DNA from: PLanc-01 sp034678485
Lineage (GTDB): Bacteria; Planctomycetota; Phycisphaerae; Sedimentisphaerales; Anaerobacaceae
Direction of reading: 5' to 3'
NCBI GenBank assembly: GCA_034678485.1
Contig: JAXDBU010000055.1
Span: forward strand, 38,725 to 102,724
DNA: 64,000 bases
The notes under the pieces were generated by a model. The model did no database searches and was not told the DNA's origin. It saw only the letters and a list, made by a program, of their open reading frames with translations. Shown piece after piece: positions 18,161 through 25,909 of this stretch; within the stretch, counting starts at the first letter, position 1, and every line of letters begins with the position of its first letter. The position numbers and the translations under genes were made by a program.

Positions 18161-18745
18161 ATGAGCGTGAAATCGTGGAAGATGTCGCTTGTTGCAGTAG
18201 CCCTGCTGGGTAGCCAGGCATGCCTAGCGGCGGGGACAGTCTGGCTCGATGAAGTCGTCTTGTTCGACCAGCCTGCGGGTTCCAGCACCGCCGGAGGTCC
18301 CACGACGAATGCCCTGGGGCCCAACGACGGTGCCTCTGTAGCGGTCGACATCCCCGAGACATTGATCCTCGCCTTCACGGACAACACCGCCTCCGATGGC
18401 GTCGGAAACGACCTCAAGATCTACCAGGTCTTCGGCGGCGACTCGAATGTGGACATCTATGCCAGCAAGGACAACCTTGCATATGTCTACCTGGGAAGAA
18501 CCGACTACGAGACGACGTATTATGATCTGTTGGGCACAGGTCTCGATTACGTCAACTACATGAAGTTCGTTGGGCTGGACAATGGTGGAAGTACTCCCGG
18601 TTTCGACCTCGACGCCGTCGAGGCGCTGAACTCGGTCGACCACATCGGCCTGCCCGATGGCACAGTCCCTGCGCCTGGCGCGATCCTGCTGGGCTCTCTC
18701 GGCGCGGGCCTGGTCGGCTGGATGCGCCGTCGCAGAACCCTCTGA
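18161..18745 (+). CDS. Exported protein with PEP-CTERM-type sorting tail (protein 2)
   Basis: A 194-residue exported protein. The N-terminal signal peptide is MSLVAVALLGSQACLAAG. The body is acidic and beta-rich (ETLILAFTDNTASDGVGND, followed by LKIYQVFGGDSNVDIYASKD) and looks like a discoidin-like or jelly-roll domain; no catalytic residues were recognised. The C-terminus is a complete sorting signal, VPAPGAILLGSLGAGLVGWM followed by RRRRTL. This is nearly the same as the tail of the protein at 1553-2371, so both should be handled by one exosortase, which must be encoded outside the window. The ATG at 18161 follows AAAAGGAG; an earlier in-frame start at 18140 would put charged residues before the signal peptide and is disfavoured. 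Confidence 0.85.
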   Translation: MSVKSWKMSLVAVALLGSQACLAAGTVWLDEVVLFDQPAGSSTAGGPTTNALGPNDGASVAVDIPETLILAFTDNTASDGVGNDLKIYQVFGGDSNVDIYASKDNLAYVYLGRTDYETTYYDLLGTGLDYVNYMKFVGLDNGGSTPGFDLDAVEALNSVDHIGLPDGTVPAPGAILLGSLGAGLVGWMRRRRTL

Positions 18746-18823
18746 TCTGCTGAGACCAATGTGCGATTCCAGGGCTGCGAGCGGTTCGCGCAGCCCTTTC
18801 CATTGGACCTTCGCACAGCCGCG

Positions 18824-19279
18824 TCAGAACAGGCGGGTGCTGTCGAGCAGGAAGGTGACCGGGCCGTCGTTGACGCTCGTCACGTGCATGTGCGCACCGA
18901 AGACACCCTTCCGGACCGGGACGCCCTGCTGGGAAATGACCTGGGCCACCTTCTCGTACAGGCCCTCGGCGACCGCCGGATCGGCGGCGCCGTCGAAGCT
19001 GGGCCGGCGGCCCTTGCGACAATCTCCGTGCAGTGTGAAGTTGCTCACGAGCAGGATCCCCCCGCCGATATCGATCACGCTGCGATTCATTTTGCCTGCC
19101 TCGTCGGCGAAAATGCGGAGATTGGCCAGCTTCTCGGCCATAAACTGGACGTCGGCTTCGGTGTCGCCTTTGCCGACCCCAAGATAGACCAGCAGGCCCG
19201 GCCCAATCTGCCCGACGATCTTGCCCTCGACTTCGACCTTCGCTTCAGCGACTCTCTGTATCACCGCTCGCATCATCAC
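18824..19279 (-). CDS. dtd: D-aminoacyl-tRNA deacylase
   Basis: A 151-residue cytosolic enzyme that removes D-amino acids (and glycine from mischarged tRNAs) from tRNA, protecting translation. Length and motifs are those of bacterial DTD: N-terminal MRAVIQRVAEAKVEVEGKIV, the SNFTLHGDCRKGRRPSF loop (usual SQFTL...G.RPSF) and the C-terminal NDGPVTFLL with the Gly-Pro pair used for chiral proofreading. GVFGAHMHV matches the usual G-x-FGA-x-M-x-V. The start MMMRAV has three tandem Met codons; the last one gives the standard N-terminus. It lies 13 bases after the SDR gene and is probably co-transcribed with it. Confidence 0.95.
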   Translation of the reverse strand: MMMRAVIQRVAEAKVEVEGKIVGQIGPGLLVYLGVGKGDTEADVQFMAEKLANLRIFADEAGKMNRSVIDIGGGILLVSNFTLHGDCRKGRRPSFDGAADPAVAEGLYEKVAQVISQQGVPVRKGVFGAHMHVTSVNDGPVTFLLDSTRLF

Positions 19280-19292
19280 TCACTTTCAAATG

Positions 19293-20024
19293 TCAGCAGA
19301 ACCAGGGCGCCGCCGCTGCACGTCGGATGTGCAGCTCGTCCACGACCGCGTTGCCCGTCCGCGTCACCAGATACAGGACCAGCTCCGCGATCTCGTTCGG
19401 CTGGATGAGATCCGCCGTTTGGATATCGGGCCGCACGTTGCCGACCATCCCAGTATCAACCGCGCCCGGGCAGACGACATGTACGCGGATGTTCGTGCCT
19501 CGTAGTTCCTCAGCCAGGGACATCGTCAGGCCGCGAAGGGCGTGTTTCGACGCAGTATACGCGCTCTGGAGCGGATACCCTTTGACCCCGACCACAGACG
19601 AGATATTGACGATGAAGGCCGCGTCGGCCCGTCGCAACAGCGGCAACGCTTCGCGGCACAGGATGAACGGCGCCCTCGCGTTGATCGTCCAGCAGCGGTC
19701 CAGATCTTCGGTCCGAGTCTCGTCGAACTTCGCGGAATGCGTGACACCGGCATTGTTGATGAGGATGTCCAGCCGGCCGAACCGTCCCTCCACCACCTGC
19801 ACAAGATGGCGAATCGAGCTCTCGTCCGCCAGTTCCGTGACCACCGTCTCGGCCCGTCCGCCCGCCCGACGGACGAGGTCCGCGGTCTCGTTGAGCGGAT
19901 CGAGCGACCGTGCGGCGAGCACGACGACAGCCCCTTCGCGCGCCAGTGCGACGCCGATCGCCCGCCCGATTCCGCGACTGCCCCCGGTGACAATCGCCAC
20001 TTTCCCATCTAACCGTCCAGCCAT
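19293..20024 (-). CDS. Short-chain dehydrogenase/reductase (FabG-like)
   Basis: A 243-residue classical SDR. The cofactor motif is TGGSRGIG (residues 13-20); NNAG is at 90-93. The catalytic residues are the serine of NISSVVG (142/143), Tyr156 and Lys160 in YTASK. Length and spacing match the FabG/3-ketoacyl reductase subgroup, but many sugar or polyol dehydrogenases look the same and no neighbour fixes the substrate. R38-x-x-D-like residues after the second strand (AARSLDPLNE) suggest NADP(H). A -10-like TATAAT occurs upstream on the minus strand (20057-20062) without a clear -35 box. The next gene (dtd) follows after 13 bases, so the pair is probably an operon. Confidence 0.88.
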   Translation of the reverse strand: MAGRLDGKVAIVTGGSRGIGRAIGVALAREGAVVVLAARSLDPLNETADLVRRAGGRAETVVTELADESSIRHLVQVVEGRFGRLDILINNAGVTHSAKFDETRTEDLDRCWTINARAPFILCREALPLLRRADAAFIVNISSVVGVKGYPLQSAYTASKHALRGLTMSLAEELRGTNIRVHVVCPGAVDTGMVGNVRPDIQTADLIQPNEIAELVLYLVTRTGNAVVDELHIRRAAAAPWFC

Positions 20025-20520
20025 TGAAACACTCCAAGCGACGTGACAACCAGCCGATTATATACGACGGCCATTCATTGGGGGGAAAAAAACCGCACCC
20101 GCCCGGGTCGGACACCTCGGCAGACCTGAGTGTGACCAGTTCTTCCGGCAACCGCACCCGAATTGTCATGCTGAACGAAGCGGAGCACCTGGGCATCGGA
20201 GGAGACGTGGCGTCCGAAGTCGATACGCTTCTTTCACTCCCGGGCCAGATCCTTCGCTGTCGCTCAGGACGACAAGGTCGAGACCCCTGCCAGGTACGTT
20301 CGCGTTGCTCAGAGCCTGCCTTGAGCAGAGTCAAGGGATGAAAACAGGCGGCTTCCAAGCATATGGGTTCTGTGAGACGCCGGTCTCCTTCCCGACACCA
20401 GCCGCGAAGCGGGTGAGCGACTCAGGACGACACCGTATCGCCAACACCTTGCGTCACATCGAGTCGCAGACCGCCCGAGAGTGCAGTCACACCCGCCAAT
20501 CTGAATACCCAGGCTTTTCT
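20025..20520. other. Intergenic region with repeat-like debris, no gene
   Basis: About 500 bases with no convincing coding frame. It contains short pieces that look like dispersed intergenic repeats: CATGCTGAACGAAGCGGAGC near 20168, a TCAGGACGACA word that occurs twice (near 20264 and 20422), and CTTGAGCAGAGTCAAGGGATG near 20322. These resemble the repeat-derived words that yield spurious short proteins in many genomes. The only regulatory signal is the promoter at the right end. Confidence 0.5.
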
Positions 20521-20549
20521 TTGACTTCGCTCCGGGACCGCCGTATACT
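20521..20549 (+). promoter_or_regulatory. Sigma70 promoter for the uncharacterised 20.6-kb gene
   Basis: TTGACT at 20521-20526, a 17-base spacer and TATACT at 20544-20549. Transcription should start near 20556, only about 20 bases before the start codon, so the leader is very short. Confidence 0.75.
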
Positions 20550-20573
20550 CCGCCAGACGCCTGTTTGGCCGAG

Positions 20574-21323
20574 ATGGACATGAACTACCAGTTCGACAAA
20601 GACAAGATATCGCAGCACATCGTCAAGTACGGCGTGGATATGAGGCCGCCCATCCTGCCGGAGGAGGACCGGACCAAGCTGCAGGACTACGGCAACTGGC
20701 TCGTCAAGCAGTTTCCGGAGGTCTTCGAGACGATGCTGGTCGGCCCGCGCGAGGTGCGCGTGCAGCGGACGTTCCTGTTGCCCAACGCCAAGCGGATCGA
20801 GCTGGCGACGTTTGTACTGACGAATCGCGGCCCGGTGTTCACGTTTCCCGAACGGCTGTACATCGACCAGACGCACGAGCTGGCCATTCCCGAGAAGGAC
20901 AAGATCTTCCGCAAGGCATTCGACGAGCTGCGCGCCCGGTTCGCGGAGCGGACCGTGCCTCGCGTCGGCGTCGTCCACGAGTTCGTCTTCGACACCGGCT
21001 TCACCGATTCGCTCGACGTGATCGCCAGCAGTCTCAAATACGAGTTGTGGCGAGAGAAGGCAAAGAACCTGCGCATCTGCCTGGAGGCACCCACCGACGA
21101 CAAGAACGTCAACATCGAGCTGCGGCCGACCCACCTGCAGCGCACCGGTCCGCAAGGTCCGGCCGCCACGCAAGAGATGAAGTTCGGCATCATCGTCAAC
21201 GTCGATATCAACAATCGTCAGACCGGCACCGACCTGACAAAGGCCGAGGTCACCGATATCCTTGCCTTCAGCGGCGATTACGTCCCCGACGAGTTGATCA
21301 GATTCCTCAATAACGAGTACTGA
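20574..21323 (+). CDS. Uncharacterised soluble protein
   Basis: About 249 residues, starting at ATG 20574 or, two codons later, 20580; a TTG at 20565 is also in frame. I do not recognise the family. It has no signal peptide or membrane segment and is rich in charged residues. Readable features are ISQHIVKYGVDMRPPILPEE near the start, a central strand/loop region (VRVQRTFLLPNAKRIELATF) and the end NNRQTGTDLTKAEVTDILAF. A strong promoter lies immediately upstream, so the gene is probably expressed on its own. There are no operon partners: the preceding 550 bases are non-coding and the next gene starts 494 bases away. A cytosolic role seems likely; nothing more can be supported. Confidence 0.8.
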   Translation: MDMNYQFDKDKISQHIVKYGVDMRPPILPEEDRTKLQDYGNWLVKQFPEVFETMLVGPREVRVQRTFLLPNAKRIELATFVLTNRGPVFTFPERLYIDQTHELAIPEKDKIFRKAFDELRARFAERTVPRVGVVHEFVFDTGFTDSLDVIASSLKYELWREKAKNLRICLEAPTDDKNVNIELRPTHLQRTGPQGPAATQEMKFGIIVNVDINNRQTGTDLTKAEVTDILAFSGDYVPDELIRFLNNEY

Positions 21324-21817
21324 TCTGTCAGAGCGGCCGCAGCTTCCCCGCGGGTCCTATGGGACTCATGGGGCTCATTCCATCAGCAGGGGCAGAGAAT
21401 GCACGCACAATCCATCGAAAGGCGTTCTGTGCGCAAAAGAAAAACAGGGCTGAGGAGCGGAGGGAGAGGAAAAGCGAGATAACCCCAGCCCTGTTATAGT
21501 GCAATACCAATCAGGGAACCGTAATGATGTACAGCAATATACGGGAGGCGGTTCAATTCAGGCAAGCGAAATTTTTCACAAAATGAAATCAATTCATGCA
21601 CGTAAGACCCTCAACCAGAGAGCTTCAGGCGGATGAATGTGGGTACCGAAGCCCTATATATTGTAGGTCCCGTGCAGCCCAATCCTATATATCGGGCATA
21701 GCGCCGTTCGTCAAATAGTGCGCATTCGCGACATCAAGGCCTTCACTTTCCACGCTTTTTGCTCTTGCGATGGGTCCGGCCTTGAGGAATAAGGCCCATG
21801 AGCCGACAACACTCCTT
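21324..21817. other. Long intergenic region upstream of cysK
   Basis: About 490 bases without a gene. It holds the purine-rich hairpin at 21443-21495 and, further on, two CCTATATA words near 21650 and 21684 set in otherwise GC-balanced sequence. No clear promoter for cysK was found by eye. Confidence 0.5.
21443..21495. repeat. GGA-rich intergenic hairpin 1
   Basis: Arms AACAGGGCTG (21443-21452) and CAGCCCTGTT (21486-21495) are perfect inverted copies. The 33-base loop is almost entirely purine in its first half and contains AGGAG, CGGAG, GGGAG and AGGAA. The left flank (CTGTGCGCAAAAGAAAAA) and left arm resemble those of hairpin 2 downstream of cysK, so the two look related. There is no T-tract, so it is a poor intrinsic terminator. 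Confidence 0.55.
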
Positions 21818-22705
21818 ATGCTAACAGACAGTATTCTCAACCTGATTGGCAACACGCCGCTGCTTCAGCTTCGCGGCGAGCGGGTCTTTGCCAAAGCGGA
21901 GTTCCTCAATCCTGGCGGCAGTATCAAGGATCGAATCGCACTGGCGATGCTGGAGGCGGCCCGGCGGGACGGCACGCTCAAGCCCGGCGCCGTCGTCTGC
22001 GAGCCCACCAGCGGCAACACCGGCATCGGTCTGGCTCTGGTCGGCCGGCTCATGGGCCACCAGGTGCGGATCGTCATGCCGGAAGGCATGAGCGAAGAGC
22101 GTAAGAAACTCATTCGCGGCCTCGGGGCCGAACTGATCCTCGTTCCCGATGAAGAGGGCATCGGCGGCGCGGTCCGCCGCGTGGAGGAAATGGCCGCCGA
22201 AGACAAGCAAGTCTTTGTGCCACAACAATTTAAGAACCCAGCGAATCCCCAGGTACACTACGAGCAGACCGCCCGCGAACTGTGGCGTCAGATCGGCGGC
22301 GAAGTTGCCTGTTTCGTCGCAGGGGTCGGCAGCGGCGGGACCCTTCAGGGCGTCGGCAAGTTCCTGAAGGAGCAGGATAAGAACATCCGAATCGTCGCTG
22401 TGGAACCGGAGAACCGTTCCGCACTGCTGGGCCACGAGCCCGGCCTGCACCAGATCCAGGGCATCGGAGACGGCTTCATCCCCGACGTGCTCGATGTATC
22501 CATGGTCGATGAAGTCGTGGAGGTCTCCGATGAGGACGCCATCGAGACGACGCGGAGGCTGGGCCGGGATTTCGGTCTGCTCGTCGGGATCAGTTCCGGG
22601 GCGAACGTCTGGGCCGCCCGACGACTGGCGGAGAAGATGCAAGGCAACATCACGACCGTCCTGCCCGATCGCGCCGAACGGTACTTCAGCACGGCCTTGA
22701 TGTAG
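21818..22705 (+). CDS. cysK: Cysteine synthase (O-acetylserine sulfhydrylase)
   Basis: A 295-residue PLP enzyme joining sulfide to O-acetylserine to make cysteine in the cytosol. The start is set at ATG 21818 because MLTDSILNLIGNTPLLQL is the standard N-terminus; an open extension to 21770 has no family similarity. The PLP lysine is Lys37 in NPGGSIKDR, the substrate loop is PTSGNTG (63-69) and the phosphate-binding loop is GVGSGGTLQG. GIQGIGDGFIP-like sequence (HQIQGIGDGFIPDVL) and GISSGANVWAA are further family marks. A cystathionine beta-synthase-type enzyme is the main alternative, but no C-terminal CBS domain is present. The gene stands alone, with purine-rich hairpins on both sides. Confidence 0.93.
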   Translation: MLTDSILNLIGNTPLLQLRGERVFAKAEFLNPGGSIKDRIALAMLEAARRDGTLKPGAVVCEPTSGNTGIGLALVGRLMGHQVRIVMPEGMSEERKKLIRGLGAELILVPDEEGIGGAVRRVEEMAAEDKQVFVPQQFKNPANPQVHYEQTARELWRQIGGEVACFVAGVGSGGTLQGVGKFLKEQDKNIRIVAVEPENRSALLGHEPGLHQIQGIGDGFIPDVLDVSMVDEVVEVSDEDAIETTRRLGRDFGLLVGISSGANVWAARRLAEKMQGNITTVLPDRAERYFSTALM

Positions 22706-22737
22706 ACAGACACCCCGCCCAGTGCTGTGCAAAAAGG

Positions 22738-22782
22738 AAAGGCTGAGGCAAGAAGAAGGAGGACGTCTTCACCTCAGCCTTT
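22738..22782. repeat. GGA-rich intergenic hairpin 2, possible cysK terminator
   Basis: AAAGGCTGAGG (22738-22748) pairs perfectly with CCTCAGCCTTT (22772-22782). Inside, GAAGA pairs with TCTTC around AGGAGGACG. It starts 33 bases after the cysK stop codon, so it may end that transcript, though only three T residues follow the stem. Its left flank CTGTGCAAAAAGGAAAGGCTG resembles that of hairpin 1. Confidence 0.6.
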
Positions 22783-22853
22783 GTGTGTGACCATACACTT
22801 TACGATGCGCACGACCCCGCTGTTCGAAGCAAACGCCGGACAGGGGCAGAAAC

Positions 22854-22900
22854 AGGCCGGGGACCGGAGAGAGGATGTGAAGGTCAGGGAACCCCGGCCT
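22854..22900. repeat. GGA-rich intergenic hairpin 3
   Basis: AGGCCGGGG (22854-22862) pairs with CCCCGGCCT (22892-22900); GACC and GGTC can form an inner stem. The enclosed purine-rich stretch has GGGAC, CGGAG, AGGAT and GGGAA. The stem is followed by ATATAACC and not by a T-tract. Confidence 0.5.
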
Positions 22901-23128
22901 ATATAACCATCTGCCTTCTGCGATTGCGGATTTCAGCCCATCCTCCATGAGTATCGTCGAGGTCGATGATCGGGCAGAAACCTTCCGTGGGGCCCTCCCT
23001 GGCGCAGTGCAGCGGCAGCATCGAGTTTTGACCTCCCACACTGCAATACTGTGCCATCCGGCGGTGCCTTCGTAACGGTTTTAGCAGCGACCGATCCATC
23101 AATCGTCCATTATCTGCCATCATTAGTG

Positions 23129-23157
23129 TTGACAGATCAGGCGTCCCCCATTATCTG
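23129..23157 (+). promoter_or_regulatory. Sigma70 promoter for topA
   Basis: A perfect TTGACA at 23129-23134 and TATCTG at 23152-23157 are 17 bases apart. The predicted start near 23164 leaves about 39 bases to the ATG at 23203. Confidence 0.7.
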
Positions 23158-23202
23158 TCCACATCTAAACGTTGGCGGCGGAATAACCGATAAGGACCGC
23201 AA

Positions 23203-25572
23203 ATGGCAAAATCGAATTCGCACAAATCGCTTGTTATTGTCGAATCGCCCGCAAAGGCGAAGACGATCAACAGGTACTTGGGCCCGGATTACGAGGTGCA
23301 TGCCTCGATGGGCCACGTCCGCGATCTGCCTTCCAAAGGCCTGAACGTGGACATCGAGAACGATTTCGAGCCCACATACGATATCATGCCGGGCAAGAAG
23401 CGCGTCGTCGCCCAACTGAAGGCGGCAGCAAAGAAGTGCGACCAGCTCTACCTGGCGACAGACCTTGACCGCGAGGGCGAGGCGATCGCCTGGCACCTCG
23501 CGCAAGTCCTGGGCGTTCCCGAGGACCGCACTTACCGCGTCCTCTTCAACGCGATTACGAAGTCCGCGATCAAAGAGGCGTTCGCCGAGCCCGGCCGGAT
23601 CGATACGGACAAGGTCATGGCGCAGCAGGCCCGCCGCGTGCTCGACCGGATCGTGGGCTACGAGATCAGCCCGCTGTTGTGGAAGAAGGTCACGCGAGGC
23701 CTGTCCGCCGGACGAGTGCAATCCGTCGCGGTCAAGATCATCGTCGAACGGGAGCGCGAGATCCGCGCCTTTAAGCCGGAAGAGTACTGGCTGATTCCCG
23801 CGGTCTTCACGACCGACCTGGCCGCCGACTACCGTCAGCAGTGGATCGATTTCGTCACGCCCAAGACCGCCGACGGCAAAGCTCCGACCATCGAGCAGCA
23901 GAGCGATTGGCTGGCAAAACACAACGCCTTCAAAGCCGAGTTGACCCGAATCGGCAACGAGAGGTTCAGTGCCTCCAACGAGCAGCAGGCACAGAAGGTC
24001 TTCGGCGAGCTCCAGCGCGCACAGTTCAAGATCGCCGAGATCGAGACCAAGGAGTCCGTGTCGAGGGCGTCGCCGCCGTTCATCACGTCCACGCTGCAAC
24101 AGGCAGCGGCCAACCGCCTCGGTTTCACCGCCAAGCGGACGATGGCGGTCGCCCAACAGCTCTATGAAGGCATCGACCTGGGCTCGATGGGCTCGCTCGG
24201 CTTGATCACCTACATGCGAACCGACAGCACCCACCTGTCCGGCGAGGCCCTCGGCGAGGTCCGCGGCTACATCCAGAACCACTTCGGACCCGAGTACTTG
24301 CCTGAGAAGCCGAACTTCTATGCGTCCAGCAAGGCGGCGCAGCAGGCCCACGAGGCCATCCGCCCCACCGACGTCGATCTGACGCCGCAGGAAATCCGCG
24401 AGCACCTCAATGAGGAGCAGTTCAAGCTCTACGACCTCATCTGGCGCCGCTTCGTCGCCTGCCAGATGGAACCTGCCCGCTGGAATGTCACCTCGCTGAG
24501 CATCACCGCGCCGACCAGCGTCGGGACCGCCTTGTATAAGGCCACCGGCCGGAGCCTCGTCTTCGATGGGTACAGCAGGGCGTGGCCGACCGCCTCCAGC
24601 GATCAATGGCTCCCCCCGACACAGGTGGGCCAGTCACTGGCCACCATCGATATCCGGGCCGAGCAGCATTTCACGAAGCCGCCCGCCCGATACACGGAAG
24701 CGTCGCTGGTCAAGGCGCTGGAGAAGGAAGGGATCGGCCGGCCGAGCACGTACGCGCCGATCATCAGCACGATCCAGGATCGCGGCTACGTGGAGCAGAA
24801 GGACCGCAAGTTCTTCGCGACCGACCTGGGCGAGGTCGTGACCGCCAAGCTCGATGAGTTTTTTCCGCGGATCATGGACATCGCCTTCACCCGCCAGATG
24901 GAGGAGCAGCTCGACCGCATTGAGGAGCAGCACCTCGACTGGGTCTGCGTGCTCAAAGAATTCTACGGGCCATTCAAAACGAACCTCGAGACAGCCACGG
25001 CGGAGATGAAGCACGCGAAAGCGGAAACGACGCCCAGCGAATACAACTGCCCGGAGTGCGGGCGCCAGCTCTTATACAAGTTCGGCAAGAATGGCAAGTT
25101 CCTGAGCTGCTCGGGATATCCCGAGTGCAAGTTCGCCTGTCCCTGCGACAAAGAGGGCAAGATGATGCAGGACCAGGTCAGCGAACACAAGTGTCCGAAC
25201 TGCGGCAAGCCGATGATCCGCAAGAACGGCCGGTTCGGGGCATTTCTCGGGTGCAGTGATTACCCGACCTGCAAAACGACGCTCCGACTGGATAAGGAAG
25301 GCAACCCGCTGCCGCCGAAACCGCCGGCCGAATCGACGGGCATCAAATGCCACAAGTGCAAGAGCGGCGAGTTGGTCATCCGCAAGAGCAAACGAGGTCC
25401 CTTCCTCGGCTGCAACAAATTCCCGCGGTGCCGGACGATCGTCAGCGCCAAGGGGATCGACCGGCTCAGAGAACTCCAGGCCGCAGGGGAATGGCCGCCC
25501 AAAGATCCGCAGCGAGCCCAGGAGATCCTCAACGAGATCAAGAGCGAGAAAGCCGTCGCCGCGAAGAAGTGA
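23203..25572 (+). CDS. topA: DNA topoisomerase I
   Basis: A 789-residue type IA topoisomerase that relaxes negative supercoils behind polymerases. The TOPRIM domain opens with VIVESPAKAKTINRYLG and has the metal-binding DLDREGEAIAWHL. The catalytic tyrosine is Tyr337 in GLITYMRTDST. RPTDVDLTP and EGIGRPSTYAPIISTIQ are standard core motifs. The C-terminus carries three four-cysteine zinc ribbons starting at Cys616, Cys664 and Cys716, each of the form CxxC...CxxYPxC or close to it, used for single-strand DNA and RNA-polymerase contact. The ATG at 23203 follows AAGGA and a promoter. A basic tail (KSEKAVAAKK) ends the protein. Length is in the usual range for the family. Confidence 0.97.
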   Translation: MAKSNSHKSLVIVESPAKAKTINRYLGPDYEVHASMGHVRDLPSKGLNVDIENDFEPTYDIMPGKKRVVAQLKAAAKKCDQLYLATDLDREGEAIAWHLAQVLGVPEDRTYRVLFNAITKSAIKEAFAEPGRIDTDKVMAQQARRVLDRIVGYEISPLLWKKVTRGLSAGRVQSVAVKIIVEREREIRAFKPEEYWLIPAVFTTDLAADYRQQWIDFVTPKTADGKAPTIEQQSDWLAKHNAFKAELTRIGNERFSASNEQQAQKVFGELQRAQFKIAEIETKESVSRASPPFITSTLQQAAANRLGFTAKRTMAVAQQLYEGIDLGSMGSLGLITYMRTDSTHLSGEALGEVRGYIQNHFGPEYLPEKPNFYASSKAAQQAHEAIRPTDVDLTPQEIREHLNEEQFKLYDLIWRRFVACQMEPARWNVTSLSITAPTSVGTALYKATGRSLVFDGYSRAWPTASSDQWLPPTQVGQSLATIDIRAEQHFTKPPARYTEASLVKALEKEGIGRPSTYAPIISTIQDRGYVEQKDRKFFATDLGEVVTAKLDEFFPRIMDIAFTRQMEEQLDRIEEQHLDWVCVLKEFYGPFKTNLETATAEMKHAKAETTPSEYNCPECGRQLLYKFGKNGKFLSCSGYPECKFACPCDKEGKMMQDQVSEHKCPNCGKPMIRKNGRFGAFLGCSDYPTCKTTLRLDKEGNPLPPKPPAESTGIKCHKCKSGELVIRKSKRGPFLGCNKFPRCRTIVSAKGIDRLRELQAAGEWPPKDPQRAQEILNEIKSEKAVAAKK

Positions 25573-25909
25573 CGATCCATGCCGGCGGCCGTCGAGTCAC
25601 TGAAGCTCGACAGGCTCCTCGTCGTCTGCCCCGGCGACAGGACCTGGCCGCTGAGCGATCGCATCACCGTGCGTCCCCTTCATAGGGTCCCCGAGTCCTT
25701 CCAATAGTTGCGAACCGGATGACGCATCCACCGGGCCGGCGCTTCGGCGATATGGCGGGCGGAACGCCAGGTGGATGAAGCGAGTGAAACCTATCCGACC
25801 CGGCTTGCCCGACAGGATCGCCTTGCCAACCTTTGCGAAATCCAGCGGCAGACCAGCTCGTTTTTCATCACCCGTCTGGGGCCCGGTCCCTTCGCACGAC
25901 GGATCGTGG
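25573..25909. other. Intergenic region, nothing recognised
   Basis: The 337 bases between topA and the convergent ADP-ribosylglycohydrolase-like gene show no gene, promoter or clear terminator. The sequence is GC-rich with no obvious repeat. Confidence 0.5.

Larger units (their letters stand above)
22706..23202. other. Intergenic region between cysK and topA
   Basis: About 500 bases without a convincing gene. It contains hairpins 2 and 3, and at its right end the topA promoter. The word CCATTATCTG occurs twice near the right end (about 23107 and 23149); the second copy overlaps the -10 box. A small RNA gene could be hidden here, but no known RNA family was recognised. Confidence 0.5.

Noticed and set aside
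20309..20581. A 90-codon minus-strand frame ending in SLDSAQGRL
   Set aside because: The sequence is made of words typical of dispersed intergenic repeats and overlaps a strong promoter for the opposite strand.
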